From: Gaiellasilicea sp037720595
GTDB taxonomy: Bacteria; Actinomycetota; Thermoleophilia; Gaiellales; Gaiellaceae
Assembly: GCA_037720595.1 (NCBI GenBank)
Contig: JBBJLW010000001.1
Location: 124,001 to 188,000 of the forward strand
Direction of reading: 5' to 3'
DNA length: 64,000 nucleotides
The translations under genes and the position numbers were made by a program. The notes under the pieces were generated by a model. It worked only from the letters and a program-made list of their open reading frames with translations, was not told the DNA's origin and made no database searches. Below, piece by piece: positions 16,736 through 25,083 of the stretch. Positions within the stretch are counted from its first letter, which is position 1; each line of letters begins with the position of its first letter.

Positions 16736-17419
16736 GTGAAGGTCCTCGCGCTCACGCACGGCCCGAATGTCGGCGCCGGTGTGTTCGGGGAAACGGTTCG
16801 CGACGCCGGCCACGAGCTCGTTGAATGGTGCGTTCCGCGCGGAGGGGACGCGCCTGCAGACGCGGACGCGATCCTCGTCTTCGGCGGCGCGATGCACGCA
16901 GACCAGGAGGAGCGTCATCCCTGGTTGCGTCGCGAGGTGCGCTTCCTCCAAGAGGCGCTCGAGCGCGAGAGGCCGCTCTTCGGGGTCTGCCTGGGAGCTC
17001 AGCTGCTCGCGAAGGCCGCCGGCGCCTCGGTTCACCCGGCTACGGAGTCCGAGGTGGGCTGGTACCGGATCGAGCTGACGGATCCGGCAGGTGAAGACGC
17101 CGTCTTCGGCTGGCTGCCGCCTCGCTTCGACGGTTTCCAGTGGCACCACTACACCTACGACCTTCCTGCCGGCGCCGTCGAGCTTGCCCGGAGCGCGGCG
17201 TGCACGCAGGCGTTTCGGCTCGGACGCGCCTACGGGATCCAGTTCCACGCCGAGGTGACGAGCGGAACGATCGAGAGCTGGCTCGGGGACGACTCGGACG
17301 AGGTCGCGAACCCGGACACGCTGCGGGCGGAGACGACGGAGCGGATCGATGCCTGGAACCAGCTCGGCCGCGGGCTTTGCCGCGCTTTCTTGGGCAGCGC
17401 GCCTCTAGCCGGTCTCTGA
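16736..17419 (+). CDS. Class I glutamine amidotransferase-like protein
   Basis: A 227-residue stand-alone amidotransferase domain with a full catalytic triad: FGVCLGAQLLA (Cys85), GIQFHAEVT (His171) and Glu173. It resembles the GMP-synthase glutaminase-like proteins of actinobacteria rather than GuaA itself, having no ATP pyrophosphatase domain. The acceptor of the ammonia is unknown. A TTGACA hexamer lies about 75 bp upstream, but no good -10 pairs with it. The GTG start is preceded by an out-of-frame ATG giving only seven codons. The 3' end overlaps the convergent rhodanese gene. Confidence 0.83.
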   Translation: MKVLALTHGPNVGAGVFGETVRDAGHELVEWCVPRGGDAPADADAILVFGGAMHADQEERHPWLRREVRFLQEALERERPLFGVCLGAQLLAKAAGASVHPATESEVGWYRIELTDPAGEDAVFGWLPPRFDGFQWHHYTYDLPAGAVELARSAACTQAFRLGRAYGIQFHAEVTSGTIESWLGDDSDEVANPDTLRAETTERIDAWNQLGRGLCRAFLGSAPLAGL

Positions 17420-17761
17420 GGGAAGCGACTCGTCGCGCGACCACTCGTGCCAGGAACCGGGATAGTTCCGCGCCTCGATTCCGGCGGCCACGAGGAGCTG
17501 GACGGCAAGGCTCGAGCGTGAGCCGGAGTGGCAGTAGGCGACAACCTCCGCACCATGCGGCAGCCGCTCCCGGATCTGCTCGGCCGTAAGCGTCATCAGC
17601 TCCTGCAGATCGAGGTGCTGCGCGCCCGCGATCCGTCCCTGGCGCTGGTCGCAGGGCGCGCCCGTCGCCCCGCTGTACTCCTCGGCGCTACGCACGTCGA
17701 GCACAACCAGACCCGGCTCGCCGAGTCGGCGCCGCAGCTCCTCGTGGGTCACGTCCTCCAT
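17405..17761 (-). CDS. Rhodanese-like domain protein
   Basis: A single rhodanese domain of 118 residues. LVVLDVRSAEEYSGA is the conserved first half and VVAYCHSGSRSSLAVQLL carries the active-site loop with Cys77. The ending, YPGSWHEWSRDESLP, is typical of thiosulfate sulfurtransferases. It probably moves sulfane sulfur in the cytosol; the acceptor is unknown. The last 15 bp overlap the convergent amidotransferase gene. Confidence 0.9.
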   Translation of the reverse strand: MEDVTHEELRRRLGEPGLVVLDVRSAEEYSGATGAPCDQRQGRIAGAQHLDLQELMTLTAEQIRERLPHGAEVVAYCHSGSRSSLAVQLLVAAGIEARNYPGSWHEWSRDESLPSETG

Positions 17762-17772
17762 TGCGTCGGCCC

Positions 17773-18756
17773 TCAGCGCTCGACCACGACGGCGCCGGCG
17801 AGCGTGGGCGCGTCGCTCCAGCCGTGCTCGGCTCCCTCGACTCCGATTGCCCTAGCAATCGACACGAGCACCTCGGCCGCCGCCGGTAGCTCGCCGGGGC
17901 TGGCGCCGTGTACCGCTGCTGCGCGCACGGCGCCGGCGTCGGACCCGGTCAGACGAGAGACGACGCGCGGGTTGGCGGCGAGCGCGACCACGTCGCCCGG
18001 CGGCAGTGGCCCGTAGTACTCCTGGATCGAGAGGTACTCGTCCACCACCTTGCCATGCTCGAAGAGGACGAAGCGCGTCACCGCAGCCTCTTCGACTGCG
18101 AGGACGAGCACGACGCTCCCCATCCGGTCTCCGAGCTCCTTCGCCAGCCGGCGCAGCTGGCGAGGATCGCGATCGCAAACATCGTCGTAGACGGCTATCC
18201 AGCCATTGCGAGGCGGCGCGACGATGCTCCCGCGCGAGCCGCCGGGAAGCCGCGGCACGAACTGGCGCACTGCGCGTTCGACCGCGCCTTGGTCGTCCGT
18301 CTGAACGTGGATCGAGCCAAAAGACTCGCCCTTCTCCCGCTGGGCGAGTCGCGCACGCAACGCCGGCGCGGGCATCTCGAGGCGCCGCGCCTCCTCTTGG
18401 AAGCCCAGCCGATTGTAGAAAGGCAAGGCGGCGAGGGCAGCCTGGAGCCGGACGTGGGTTGCGTCCGGCCATTCGGCAAGCGCTGCGCCGATGAGCGTCT
18501 TGCCGAGCCCGTGGCGTCGGTGCGCCCGGGCGACGTACAGATCCACGATCTCGACGGCGGTGCCGATGGGCCGAGCTCGGGCGAACGCCACGACGCCGCC
18601 GAAGCGCTCCCCGACCCAGGCGGTCGTCCCTCCATGACCCAGCTCGAGATCGTCGCTCTCGCCCAGATACGCCGGCGGCGGGCTCTCCGCGACGAACTCG
18701 CGCCAGAGCAGCTGGATAGCAGGCTCGTCGGCGTCGGTGGCGTGACGGATCGTCAT
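17773..18756 (-). CDS. GNAT acetyltransferase with C-terminal domain of unknown function
   Basis: Residues 1-135 form a GNAT fold: MTIRHATDADEPAIQLLWRE, then VDLYVARAHRRHGLGKTLIG (acetyl-CoA loop) and ALPFYNRLGFQEE. Residues 145-327 form a second domain (ERAVRQFVPRLPGG, AVYDDVCDRDPRQLRRLAKE, VLFEHGKVVDEYLSIQEYYG) that I cannot name. The C-terminal part may be a protein-interaction or second catalytic module. The gene is overlapped at its start by the stop of the glycosylase gene (ATGA), so it may be co-expressed with DNA repair. Confidence 0.8.
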   Translation of the reverse strand: MTIRHATDADEPAIQLLWREFVAESPPPAYLGESDDLELGHGGTTAWVGERFGGVVAFARARPIGTAVEIVDLYVARAHRRHGLGKTLIGAALAEWPDATHVRLQAALAALPFYNRLGFQEEARRLEMPAPALRARLAQREKGESFGSIHVQTDDQGAVERAVRQFVPRLPGGSRGSIVAPPRNGWIAVYDDVCDRDPRQLRRLAKELGDRMGSVVLVLAVEEAAVTRFVLFEHGKVVDEYLSIQEYYGPLPPGDVVALAANPRVVSRLTGSDAGAVRAAAVHGASPGELPAAAEVLVSIARAIGVEGAEHGWSDAPTLAGAVVVER

Positions 18757-19607
18757 TGCGGAGGCATCGTTCGGAGGCCGGTCAGGAGGTAGTGGGCGGC
18801 GAGGTTCTCGTGCGGGTGGAAGCGGGCGCCGAAGCTGCGGACGTCCGGGACGTCACCATAGAAGGATCGGACGGCCTTGCGCAGGACGAGGTCGCCCGCG
18901 GGCCAAGCGTGCGGGCGTCCGAGATGGCGGGCGAGGAACCAGTCCGCCGTCCACTCGCCGATCCCGCGCAGAGCTACGAGCCTGTCCTTCACGTCCTCGT
19001 CCGGGAGCGTCGCGAGCGCGTCTAGATCGAGGTCGTCGCGGGCGAGCGCGATCGTGTACTCGGCCTTGCGGCCGGAGAAGCCGACGGCGACGAACTCCGC
19101 CTCTGTCGCGCTCGCGAGGCGCTCTCGGGTGGGGAAGGCAATAGCGTGCTCCGCCGGCTCGCCGAAGCGCTCGATCAGGCGGCTGCGGATCGCAAAGGCC
19201 GACTGGAGCGAGACCTGCTGCGCCGTGATCGAGGTGACGAGCGCTTCGAACGGGTTCGGAGCGAGCGGCGGGCGGAAGCCGGCGAGGCCGGTCGCGAGCC
19301 GGCCGAGTACCTCGTCCCAGGCCGCGAACGCGGCGAAGCCGTCGAGGTCGAAGGCCGACCCGAGCAGCGTCCGCACCTCGGCGCCGATCGTCACACTCCA
19401 CGGCTCGACCTCGACCCCGCCCGGCGCCGATTCGATCCTGACCTCGCGCGCGCCGACGACGCGGTGCAGGCCGCCCTCGTGCCAGAGGTTCGCGCGGTCG
19501 ATTCCGAAGGCCCGAAAACGCTCCGTCGAGAGTGAAAAGTCGTACGGCTCGGGCAGCGACTGATGCACGCGAAGTTCAATCGTGCCTGCGACCGTCGCTG
19601 CGACCAC
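18753..19607 (-). CDS. DNA-3-methyladenine glycosylase (AlkA/HhH-GPD type)
   Basis: Removes alkylated bases from DNA. The 284-residue protein has an N-terminal AlkA-like domain, then SITAQQVSLQSAFAIRSRL. Next comes the helix-hairpin-helix LVALRGIGEWTADWFL (about 210-225), followed by the catalytic aspartate in WPAGDLVLRKAV (Asp239). The GTG start lies inside a 12-bp tandem repeat; an in-frame TAA 13 codons earlier limits the choice to this GTG or a later one. It precedes the GNAT gene with an ATGA overlap. Confidence 0.88.
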   Translation of the reverse strand: MVAATVAGTIELRVHQSLPEPYDFSLSTERFRAFGIDRANLWHEGGLHRVVGAREVRIESAPGGVEVEPWSVTIGAEVRTLLGSAFDLDGFAAFAAWDEVLGRLATGLAGFRPPLAPNPFEALVTSITAQQVSLQSAFAIRSRLIERFGEPAEHAIAFPTRERLASATEAEFVAVGFSGRKAEYTIALARDDLDLDALATLPDEDVKDRLVALRGIGEWTADWFLARHLGRPHAWPAGDLVLRKAVRSFYGDVPDVRSFGARFHPHENLAAHYLLTGLRTMPPQ

Positions 19608-19646
19608 ATCTGCGATGATGTCTGCGACCGTCTCTGCGATCGTTTA
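19587..19646. repeat. 12-bp imperfect tandem repeat, five units
   Basis: Five consecutive 12-bp units each begin TGCGA (TGCGACCGTCGC, TGCGACCACATC, TGCGATGATGTC, TGCGACCGTCTC, TGCGATCGTTTA). The array covers the 5' end of the glycosylase gene, including its start codon. Read in the gene's frame it gives a four-residue A-[DE]-x-[VI]-like repeat. The array ends at an in-frame TAA. Confidence 0.85.
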
Positions 19647-19816
19647 TCTCTTTCGAGTTGGAAAGTGCTGCACATGAGGCTGAGCGATCCGCCTGACGCT
19701 GCGCGCGTTCACTTGCGAACCGCCGCCGGGCTCGGTCGAGTCAGTCGCGCCCCGAGTCGGAGAGGAATGCGCGCGCCGAGCCCGGCCCCGAAGGCCGACT
19801 GCACCTCCGCTCCGGC

Positions 19817-21724
19817 TTAAGCCGAACTCGTCGGCGCGGCGCATCGAGTCGCGCGTGCATCCTTCGACCGGGCCTGATCGAGATCCCACGCCGCCGTGAT
19901 CAGGCCGACGTGGCTGAATGCCTGCGGAAAGTTCCCGAGCTGCTCCCCACTTGTCGGATCGATCTCCTCGGCGAGGAGACCAAGGTCGTTCGCAAAGCCG
20001 GCGAGCCGATCGAACAGCGTCTCTGCCCGCTCGAGCTCGCCCGCCTTCGCGAGACAGGAGACGAGCCAGAAGGAGCAGATCGTGAACGTGCCCTCCTCTC
20101 CCGTCAGCCCGTCGGCGTTCAGGCCCTCCTCGTTCAGGTAGCGGAGCACGAGCCCGTCCTTCGTCAGCTCCTTCGCGATCGCCTCGATCGTCGAGCGCAT
20201 CCGTTCGTCCGTCGCCGGGAGGAAACCGACGATCGGCATCAGGAGCTGAGCCGCGTCGAGGTCGTCGGAGTCGAACGACTGCGCGTAGGCCTGCTTCTCG
20301 TCGCTCCAGCCGCGCGTCAGGATCGCCTCGCGAACTTGGTCGCGCGCGCTCGCCCACTCCTCCACCTTGCCGAAGTCGCCGAGGCTCGGCGCGAGCTTGA
20401 CCGCCCGGTCGAGCGCCGTCCAGCAGAGCACCTTGGAGGAAAGATGGTGACTCGGCTCGCCTCGCATCTCCCACATCCCCGCGTCTTTCTCCGTCCACTT
20501 CGACGCAGCGGCGTCGGCGAGCTCGGAGACGAACTCCTGGATCTCCGGGTGCAGCTCGCCGAGCTTCTCCTGGTAGAGGTGGAGCGCATCGAGCAACTCC
20601 CCGTAGACGTCGTGCTGGGTCTGGTTCCAAGCCCCGTTGCCGATGCGAACAGGCGTGGAATCGCGCCAGCCGCGCAGGTGGGGTAGTTCTCGTTCGGTCA
20701 GATCGTGCTCGCCGCCGATCCCGTACATGATCTGAAGGGAGTGCTCGGCACCCGCGCCGCCACCGGCAGAGCTCGTCATGAAGGAGACGAAGTTCTCCGC
20801 CTCGTCCGAGCAGCTCCCGATGTAGAGCGCCCGCAAGGTTAGGCTCGCGTCGCGGATCCACGCGTAGCGATAGTCCCAGTTCCGTTCGCCGCCGACGGTC
20901 TCCGGGAGCGAAGTCGTCGGCGCGGCGACGATCGCGCCGGTCGGCCGGTAGGTGAGCCCTTTGAGAACCCGCGCGCTGAGGCGAACGAGCTCGCGACGCG
21001 GCCCCTCGTAGATGTCGTGCTCGGCCTCCCAGGAGCTCCACGCCGCCGCGGTGTCCTCGATCCGCGCGGCGACGTCGACGGGGTCGGTCGCCTCGACGCC
21101 GCTGCTCTCGATCGGCGACCAGCGCAGCGAGAAGCCGACGCCCTCTCCCTCGGACACCGTGAACGCAGCCAGCATCGTCGGACCGTCGACCTCGACGGGA
21201 GCCCCGGCGCGGACAACGATCTGGTTCGGCCCGCCGAAGGTGCGGCCGCCATCCTCGGTCATGCGAAAGAGCGGCCGGACGAGGCCGTACTCCGGTCGCG
21301 GCGCGAGCTCGAAAACGAGGGCGACGCTGCCCACCGTCCCCTGGACAGAGCGCAGCAGCTCGTGCGGCGCGTCCAGGCCGAGGTCGTGGTGGCGCTGCCC
21401 TCCGGCAAAGACGAGCGCATCGCGCAGGCGGACGCTGCCGGTCTCCGTCGTGAAGGTCGTCTCGAGCACGAGCGAGCCGGGCAGATAGCGCCGCTCGGTT
21501 GTGAATGCGGCGGCGGGGGAGATCAGCCAGTGGCCGCCGGCGGGGTCGAGAATCCGCGCGAACACCGCCGGGCTGTCGAATCGCGGGACGCAGAGCCAGT
21601 CAATCGACCCGTCGCTCCCGACGAGCGCGGCCGAGTTGCAGTTGGAGAGGAGGCCGTAGGAGGCGATCGGCTTCGAGTCGGCGTTATCTGTCTCGCCGGT
21701 AGGTTGCCCCATCGTCTCGGTCAT
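19817..21724 (-). CDS. Glycoside hydrolase family 15 (glucoamylase/trehalase-like)
   Basis: A 635-residue cytosolic (alpha/alpha)6-barrel enzyme hydrolysing alpha-glucosides or trehalose. The N-terminal beta-sandwich begins IASYGLLSNCNSAALVGSDG and SIDWLCVPRFDSPAVFARIL. The barrel has NWDYRYAWIRDASLTLRAL, GWRDSTPVRIGNGAWNQTQ and WEMRGEPSHHLSSKVLCW (general acid region), then EIDPTSGEQLGNFPQAFSH (general base region). In actinobacteria this clade often acts on trehalose, but the substrate cannot be fixed here. GAGG lies upstream of the ATG. About 200 bp without recognisable genes separates it from the glycosylase. Confidence 0.92.
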   Translation of the reverse strand: MTETMGQPTGETDNADSKPIASYGLLSNCNSAALVGSDGSIDWLCVPRFDSPAVFARILDPAGGHWLISPAAAFTTERRYLPGSLVLETTFTTETGSVRLRDALVFAGGQRHHDLGLDAPHELLRSVQGTVGSVALVFELAPRPEYGLVRPLFRMTEDGGRTFGGPNQIVVRAGAPVEVDGPTMLAAFTVSEGEGVGFSLRWSPIESSGVEATDPVDVAARIEDTAAAWSSWEAEHDIYEGPRRELVRLSARVLKGLTYRPTGAIVAAPTTSLPETVGGERNWDYRYAWIRDASLTLRALYIGSCSDEAENFVSFMTSSAGGGAGAEHSLQIMYGIGGEHDLTERELPHLRGWRDSTPVRIGNGAWNQTQHDVYGELLDALHLYQEKLGELHPEIQEFVSELADAAASKWTEKDAGMWEMRGEPSHHLSSKVLCWTALDRAVKLAPSLGDFGKVEEWASARDQVREAILTRGWSDEKQAYAQSFDSDDLDAAQLLMPIVGFLPATDERMRSTIEAIAKELTKDGLVLRYLNEEGLNADGLTGEEGTFTICSFWLVSCLAKAGELERAETLFDRLAGFANDLGLLAEEIDPTSGEQLGNFPQAFSHVGLITAAWDLDQARSKDARATRCAAPTSSA

Positions 21725-21817
21725 TCTCGCTCCTCGGTCGTAGCTGCGCCGGACAGGGGCAGGTTTACGCCTTCACTCTCGTGGTATGTCCCTCTTTTGT
21801 CTATAGAAGGGATACGC

Positions 21818-22600
21818 ATGTCGAACGACCCGATTCTCACCGTCCGAGACCGAGCCGACACACGCGCGAGCTTTCTGCGCAAGGCAGGTGTGGGCGGAGC
21901 CGCGCTCGTCGGCGGCGGCGTTCTGCTCGGGGCTGGAGCGGGCACGGCTCGTGCGGGGCATGACAATCCGACGGCGATCACTGATGTCGACGTCCTAAAC
22001 TTCGCGTTGACGCTGGAGTACCTGGAGGCAGCGTTCTATGTTCAGGCCTTGGGGAGCGGCAGCCAGGCACTGCCGACGGGCGTGCCGGCGAGTGCTGGCA
22101 AGTTCAAGCGCGGTGCGGTGACCGGAGCGAAGCAGTTCGTTGGCTTCAACGGGCGTGTTCGCAGCACCGCCTACGGCTACCTGAGTGCGATCCGCGACCA
22201 CGAGGTCACGCACGTGAAGTTCCTCCAGGGCGCTCTCGGCAGCTCGGCGGCCCCTGCATGCACGTTCGATTTCAGCAAGGGTCTGACGAACTTCGGCACC
22301 TTCCTGCTCACCGCCCGCACCCTGGAGAACACCGGAGTGATGGCCTACGACGGCGCGATCCGCTACGTCGACGCGGGCGACAACCTCCAGGCCGGCGCGC
22401 AGATCGCAACGGTCGAGGCCCGCCACGCGGCCTACCTCAACCTGATCACCAAGGCATCGCCGTTCCCGAAGCCTTTCGACGAGGGCAAGAAGCCCTCGGA
22501 GATCGTCGCGGCTGTGCTCGCTACCGGCTTCCTCAAGCCGGAGAACTGCCCCGCTCCGGTACTCGCCCTCTTCGCCAAGTTCAAGGCCAACGGCGCCTAG
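21818..22600 (+). CDS. Secreted ferritin-like domain protein
   Basis: A 260-residue protein with an N-terminal export signal (ASFLRKAG followed by a hydrophobic Ala/Gly stretch ending ARAG, about 18-48). The signal is Tat-like, but with one arginine of the twin pair replaced. The mature part is a ferritin-like helical bundle: LNFALTLEYLEAAFYVQAL, YLSAIRDHEVTHVKFLQGAL and IATVEARHAAYLNLI carry the E...ExxH carboxylate pattern. It is related to the Ferritin_2/desiccation-associated family; metal use is likely, activity unknown. AGAAGG precedes the ATG, and a strong hairpin follows the stop. Confidence 0.88.
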   Translation: MSNDPILTVRDRADTRASFLRKAGVGGAALVGGGVLLGAGAGTARAGHDNPTAITDVDVLNFALTLEYLEAAFYVQALGSGSQALPTGVPASAGKFKRGAVTGAKQFVGFNGRVRSTAYGYLSAIRDHEVTHVKFLQGALGSSAAPACTFDFSKGLTNFGTFLLTARTLENTGVMAYDGAIRYVDAGDNLQAGAQIATVEARHAAYLNLITKASPFPKPFDEGKKPSEIVAAVLATGFLKPENCPAPVLALFAKFKANGA

Positions 22601-22616
22601 TAGTCGGGAGACATCC

Positions 22617-22650
22617 GGGTGGGGTGGGCGTCCGCTTGCCCACCCCACCC
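22617..22650 (+). terminator. Hairpin terminator after the ferritin-like gene
   Basis: A perfect 13-bp stem, GGGTGGGGTGGGC/GCCCACCCCACCC, with an 8-nt loop starts 16 nt after the stop codon. There is no U-tract, as is usual for GC-rich actinobacterial terminators. Confidence 0.75.
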
Positions 22651-22708
22651 GAGCTCCGCGCGCACCTGCAGACCGATCCGCCGTTTCGAGGCGTTATGGT
22701 CGGCCGAG

Positions 22709-23791
22709 ATGCGTGTCCTCTTCGCCTCCACCCAAGGGGCGCCGGCCATTTCGGCCCGTTGATTCCCTTCATCGAAGCGGCCATCCGTCAAGGCCACGAC
22801 GTGCTCGTTGTCGGTCCGCCCTCTCTCGATGCGCACGGCTACCCTTTTCGGGTCGGCTAACGACCCCCCGAAGACGTGCTCGGGCCGCTCTGGGCGGGGA
22901 TGTCGTCGCTCCCGCCGGGTCAGGGCGATGTCGTCGTCGTGGGGATCGTCTTCGCGCAGCTCAACGTCGCGGCGATGTTGCCGACGCTGCGGGCGACGCT
23001 CGAAGAGTGGAAGCCGGACGTCGTTGTCCGCGAGTCGAGTGAGTTCGCCGCGGCGATCGCGGCGGAGGAGCAAGGCGTGCCCCACGTGCGTGTCGGGATC
23101 GGGCTCGCTCTGGTCGAAGAAGGGGCGCTCGCGCTCGCGTCCCCCGCGCTGGAAGATCGGCTGCCTGGAATCTCCCAGCGGATCGCAGAGTCGCGGTACC
23201 TGACGCGCCTCCCTGCGTCGCTCGACCCAGCGCTCCATCCCGTCGAGCGGTTCCGCGATCCGACCGGGGACGAGCGGCCGAACCCGCTCCTGGACTGGTG
23301 GCCCGGAGACACGCGCCCGCTCGTCTACGTGAGCTTCGGCAGCGTTGCCTCTCATTTTCCCCCGCCGCCACTGTCTACGGCCGCGCGCTCGAGGCGGTTG
23401 CGGAGCTGCCGGTCCGCGTCCTGCTGACCGTTGGCGGAGAGCTGGAGCTCGGCGAGGTGCCCGCGAACGTGCACGTCGAGCGCTGGGTTCCCCAGGCTCA
23501 GGTGCTCGCAGACGCGGCAGCAATCGTCTGCCACGGCGGTGCGGGGACGACGCTCGGCGCGCTGGCGGCGGGGGTGCCTGCAGTCTTCGTGCCGCTCTTC
23601 GCCGACCAGCCGCACAACGCCGTCCGTGCCGCCGGAGCGGGAGCGGGCGTCGTCGTGACGCTCGACGGGATCCGGGGCGGAGTCGAGCGGGTGCTCGCGC
23701 ACGATTCCTACCGCGACGCCGCTCGCGGGATCGCGCCGAGCTAGAAGCGCTCCCGTCGACGGACGAAGCACTTGCGCTCCTTCAGGGGTAG
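22709..23791 (+). pseudogene. Broken UDP-glycosyltransferase (GT1/MGT-like)
   Basis: Pieces of one glycosyltransferase are spread over three frames. It starts MRVLFAST, shifts near 22730 to GAGHFGPLIPFIEAA, and meets an in-frame TAA at 22858-22860 after HGYPFRVG. It resumes in the same frame with PPEDVLGPLWAGM and runs to RPLVYVSFGSVA. It shifts again near 23350, and then shows the donor-binding motif IVCHGGAGTTLGALAAGVP and FADQPHNA. A last shift near 23730 leads to LEALPSTDEALALLQG. Four or more lesions make function impossible. The intact family would glycosylate a small hydrophobic acceptor. Its 3' end overlaps the YdeI-family gene. Confidence 0.85.
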
Positions 23792-24351
23792 AGCTTCTCG
23801 CCGGCAGCAAGCATCGCCACGAACCGCTCGATTCGCCGCACCCGCGTCTCGGGCTTCTTGGCGCCCTGGATCCGGTGCAGGATCGCGTAGCGGTTACTGC
23901 TGTCGAGCGTGGCGAAGAACGAGCCCGCCGCCTCGTTCCCGTCGAGCGCTCGCTGGAGGTCGTCCGGGACGGTCGCCGTCGAGGGAGAGTCGTAAGCGGC
24001 ATCCCAGCGGCCGTCGGCCTTCGCACGCTCGACCTCGCGGAGCCCTGCCGGGCGCATCGCGCCGCTCCCGATCAACGCCTCCGCCTTCGCCCGGTTAAGC
24101 TTCGACCAGACGCTCCGCGCACGCCTCGGGGTAAAGCGCTGTAGGTAGTAAGTGTCATCGAGGCCGCGCATCTGCCCGTCGATCCAGCCGTAACAGAGCG
24201 CGACCTCCACCGCCTCGGCATAGGTGACGGTCGGGACCCCGGTGCCCTTCTTCGCGAGCTTGACCCAGACACCGTCGGCATCCGCGTGCTCCTCGAGCCA
24301 CGCTTGCCACTCGGCGGGCGCTGCGAAGGGGACAATCGGCAGCTCGTTCAC
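23782..24351 (-). CDS. YdeI/OmpD-associated family protein
   Basis: A 189-residue cytosolic protein of the YdeI family: VWVKLAKKGTGVPTVTYAEA, VEVALCYGWIDGQMRGLDD, YYLQRFTPRRARSVWSKLN, and the C-terminal NRYAILHRIQGAKKPETRVR with RRIERFVAML. The family is widespread; a member in enteric bacteria is tied to resistance to certain peptides, but the biochemical role is unknown. The GTG start has TAGGCT 7 nt upstream. Its 3' end overlaps the last codons of the broken glycosyltransferase by 10 bp. Confidence 0.9.
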   Translation of the reverse strand: MNELPIVPFAAPAEWQAWLEEHADADGVWVKLAKKGTGVPTVTYAEAVEVALCYGWIDGQMRGLDDTYYLQRFTPRRARSVWSKLNRAKAEALIGSGAMRPAGLREVERAKADGRWDAAYDSPSTATVPDDLQRALDGNEAAGSFFATLDSSNRYAILHRIQGAKKPETRVRRIERFVAMLAAGEKLYP

Positions 24352-24411
24352 GAGCTCCAGCCTAACCGGGGAACTCCGCGCCTCTCAGAGGTGTAGCCAC
24401 TGGCAAGGGCA

Positions 24412-24909
24412 ATGCGAACCGTTTCCCTGATCATCGTTCTGTCGCTCGTAGGAGTGGGCACGGCACGAACGGCAGCTGAGTCGCCGGCACCGATCGTCCG
24501 GTGCGAGAAGATCATCGGGGGCGAAGGCGCGGCGTCGGCTCGTGCTCGACGGGTCGTGCTGGATGCAGTCTCGATTCCCGCCTACCTCCCGCAAACCGTC
24601 GAGACGCAAGACCGCGCCTGGCCGTACTGGAGCAAGACTGGCCTCGTAATCCGCGCCGGCGCCCCACAGGTGACGATCAGCGTCCCGGTTGCGTGGCGGA
24701 AGCGTGCTGCGATCACGTGGGGCAATACCGGCGCTGTCGGCGCGCTTCGAGTGGCGTCGTGCCCGCAATACGGTTCCAACTGGAACGCCTACGCCGGCGG
24801 TTTCCTGCTCCGCTCGCGTTCGGCCTGCGTGCCGCTCGTGATCCGCGTCGGCCAACGAGCCGCGACCGCGCGCTTCGGTGTCGGCCGGCGCTGTCCCGAC
24901 GCCGGGTAG
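24412..24909 (+). CDS. Secreted protein of unknown function
   Basis: A 165-residue protein opening MRTVSLIIVLSLVGVGTAR, a signal peptide probably cut near AAES. The mature domain contains four cysteines (RCEKI, ASCPQYG, SACVPL, GRRCPDAG), suggesting two disulfides in an exported beta-rich domain. VPLVIRVGQRAATARFGVGR near the C-terminus is a pattern I have seen in uncharacterised actinobacterial secreted proteins, but I cannot name the family. It is followed 174 bp later by another secreted protein on the same strand. Confidence 0.7.
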   Translation: MRTVSLIIVLSLVGVGTARTAAESPAPIVRCEKIIGGEGAASARARRVVLDAVSIPAYLPQTVETQDRAWPYWSKTGLVIRAGAPQVTISVPVAWRKRAAITWGNTGAVGALRVASCPQYGSNWNAYAGGFLLRSRSACVPLVIRVGQRAATARFGVGRRCPDAG

Positions 24910-24995
24910 CCAGCGGATCGGCGCTCGCGGCAAGAGTGCTCGAGCAACGTGCTCGCATTCGAGGTCGATCTCCTAGCCCACGGTCACGACGGCCC

Positions 24996-25030
24996 TTCAG
25001 ATCCTGCTCAACATTCAGAGAACGTTCAGA
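24996..25030 (+). promoter_or_regulatory. Three TTCAGA direct repeats upstream of a secreted-protein gene
   Basis: TTCAGA occurs at 24996-25001, 25014-25019 and 25025-25030. The last two are spaced exactly 11 bp apart, one helical turn, as in operators of OmpR/PhoP-type response regulators. They sit 54-88 bp before the start of the downstream gene. Binding by a regulator is inference; no -35/-10 pair is obvious. Confidence 0.35.
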
Positions 25031-25083
25031 CGGGCGGCCGGCGCGGCCACGAGACTGTGGCAGCGTCCAAAAGGAGAAATCAG

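Noticed and set aside
16716..16739. Seven-codon frame (MKRLAIL) ending in a GTGA overlap with the amidotransferase start
   Set aside because: It could be a coupling leader peptide, but it is too short to support and has no good ribosome binding site.
19587..19646. Possible CRISPR-like array
   Set aside because: The units are 12 bp, contiguous and without unique spacers; this is a simple tandem repeat.
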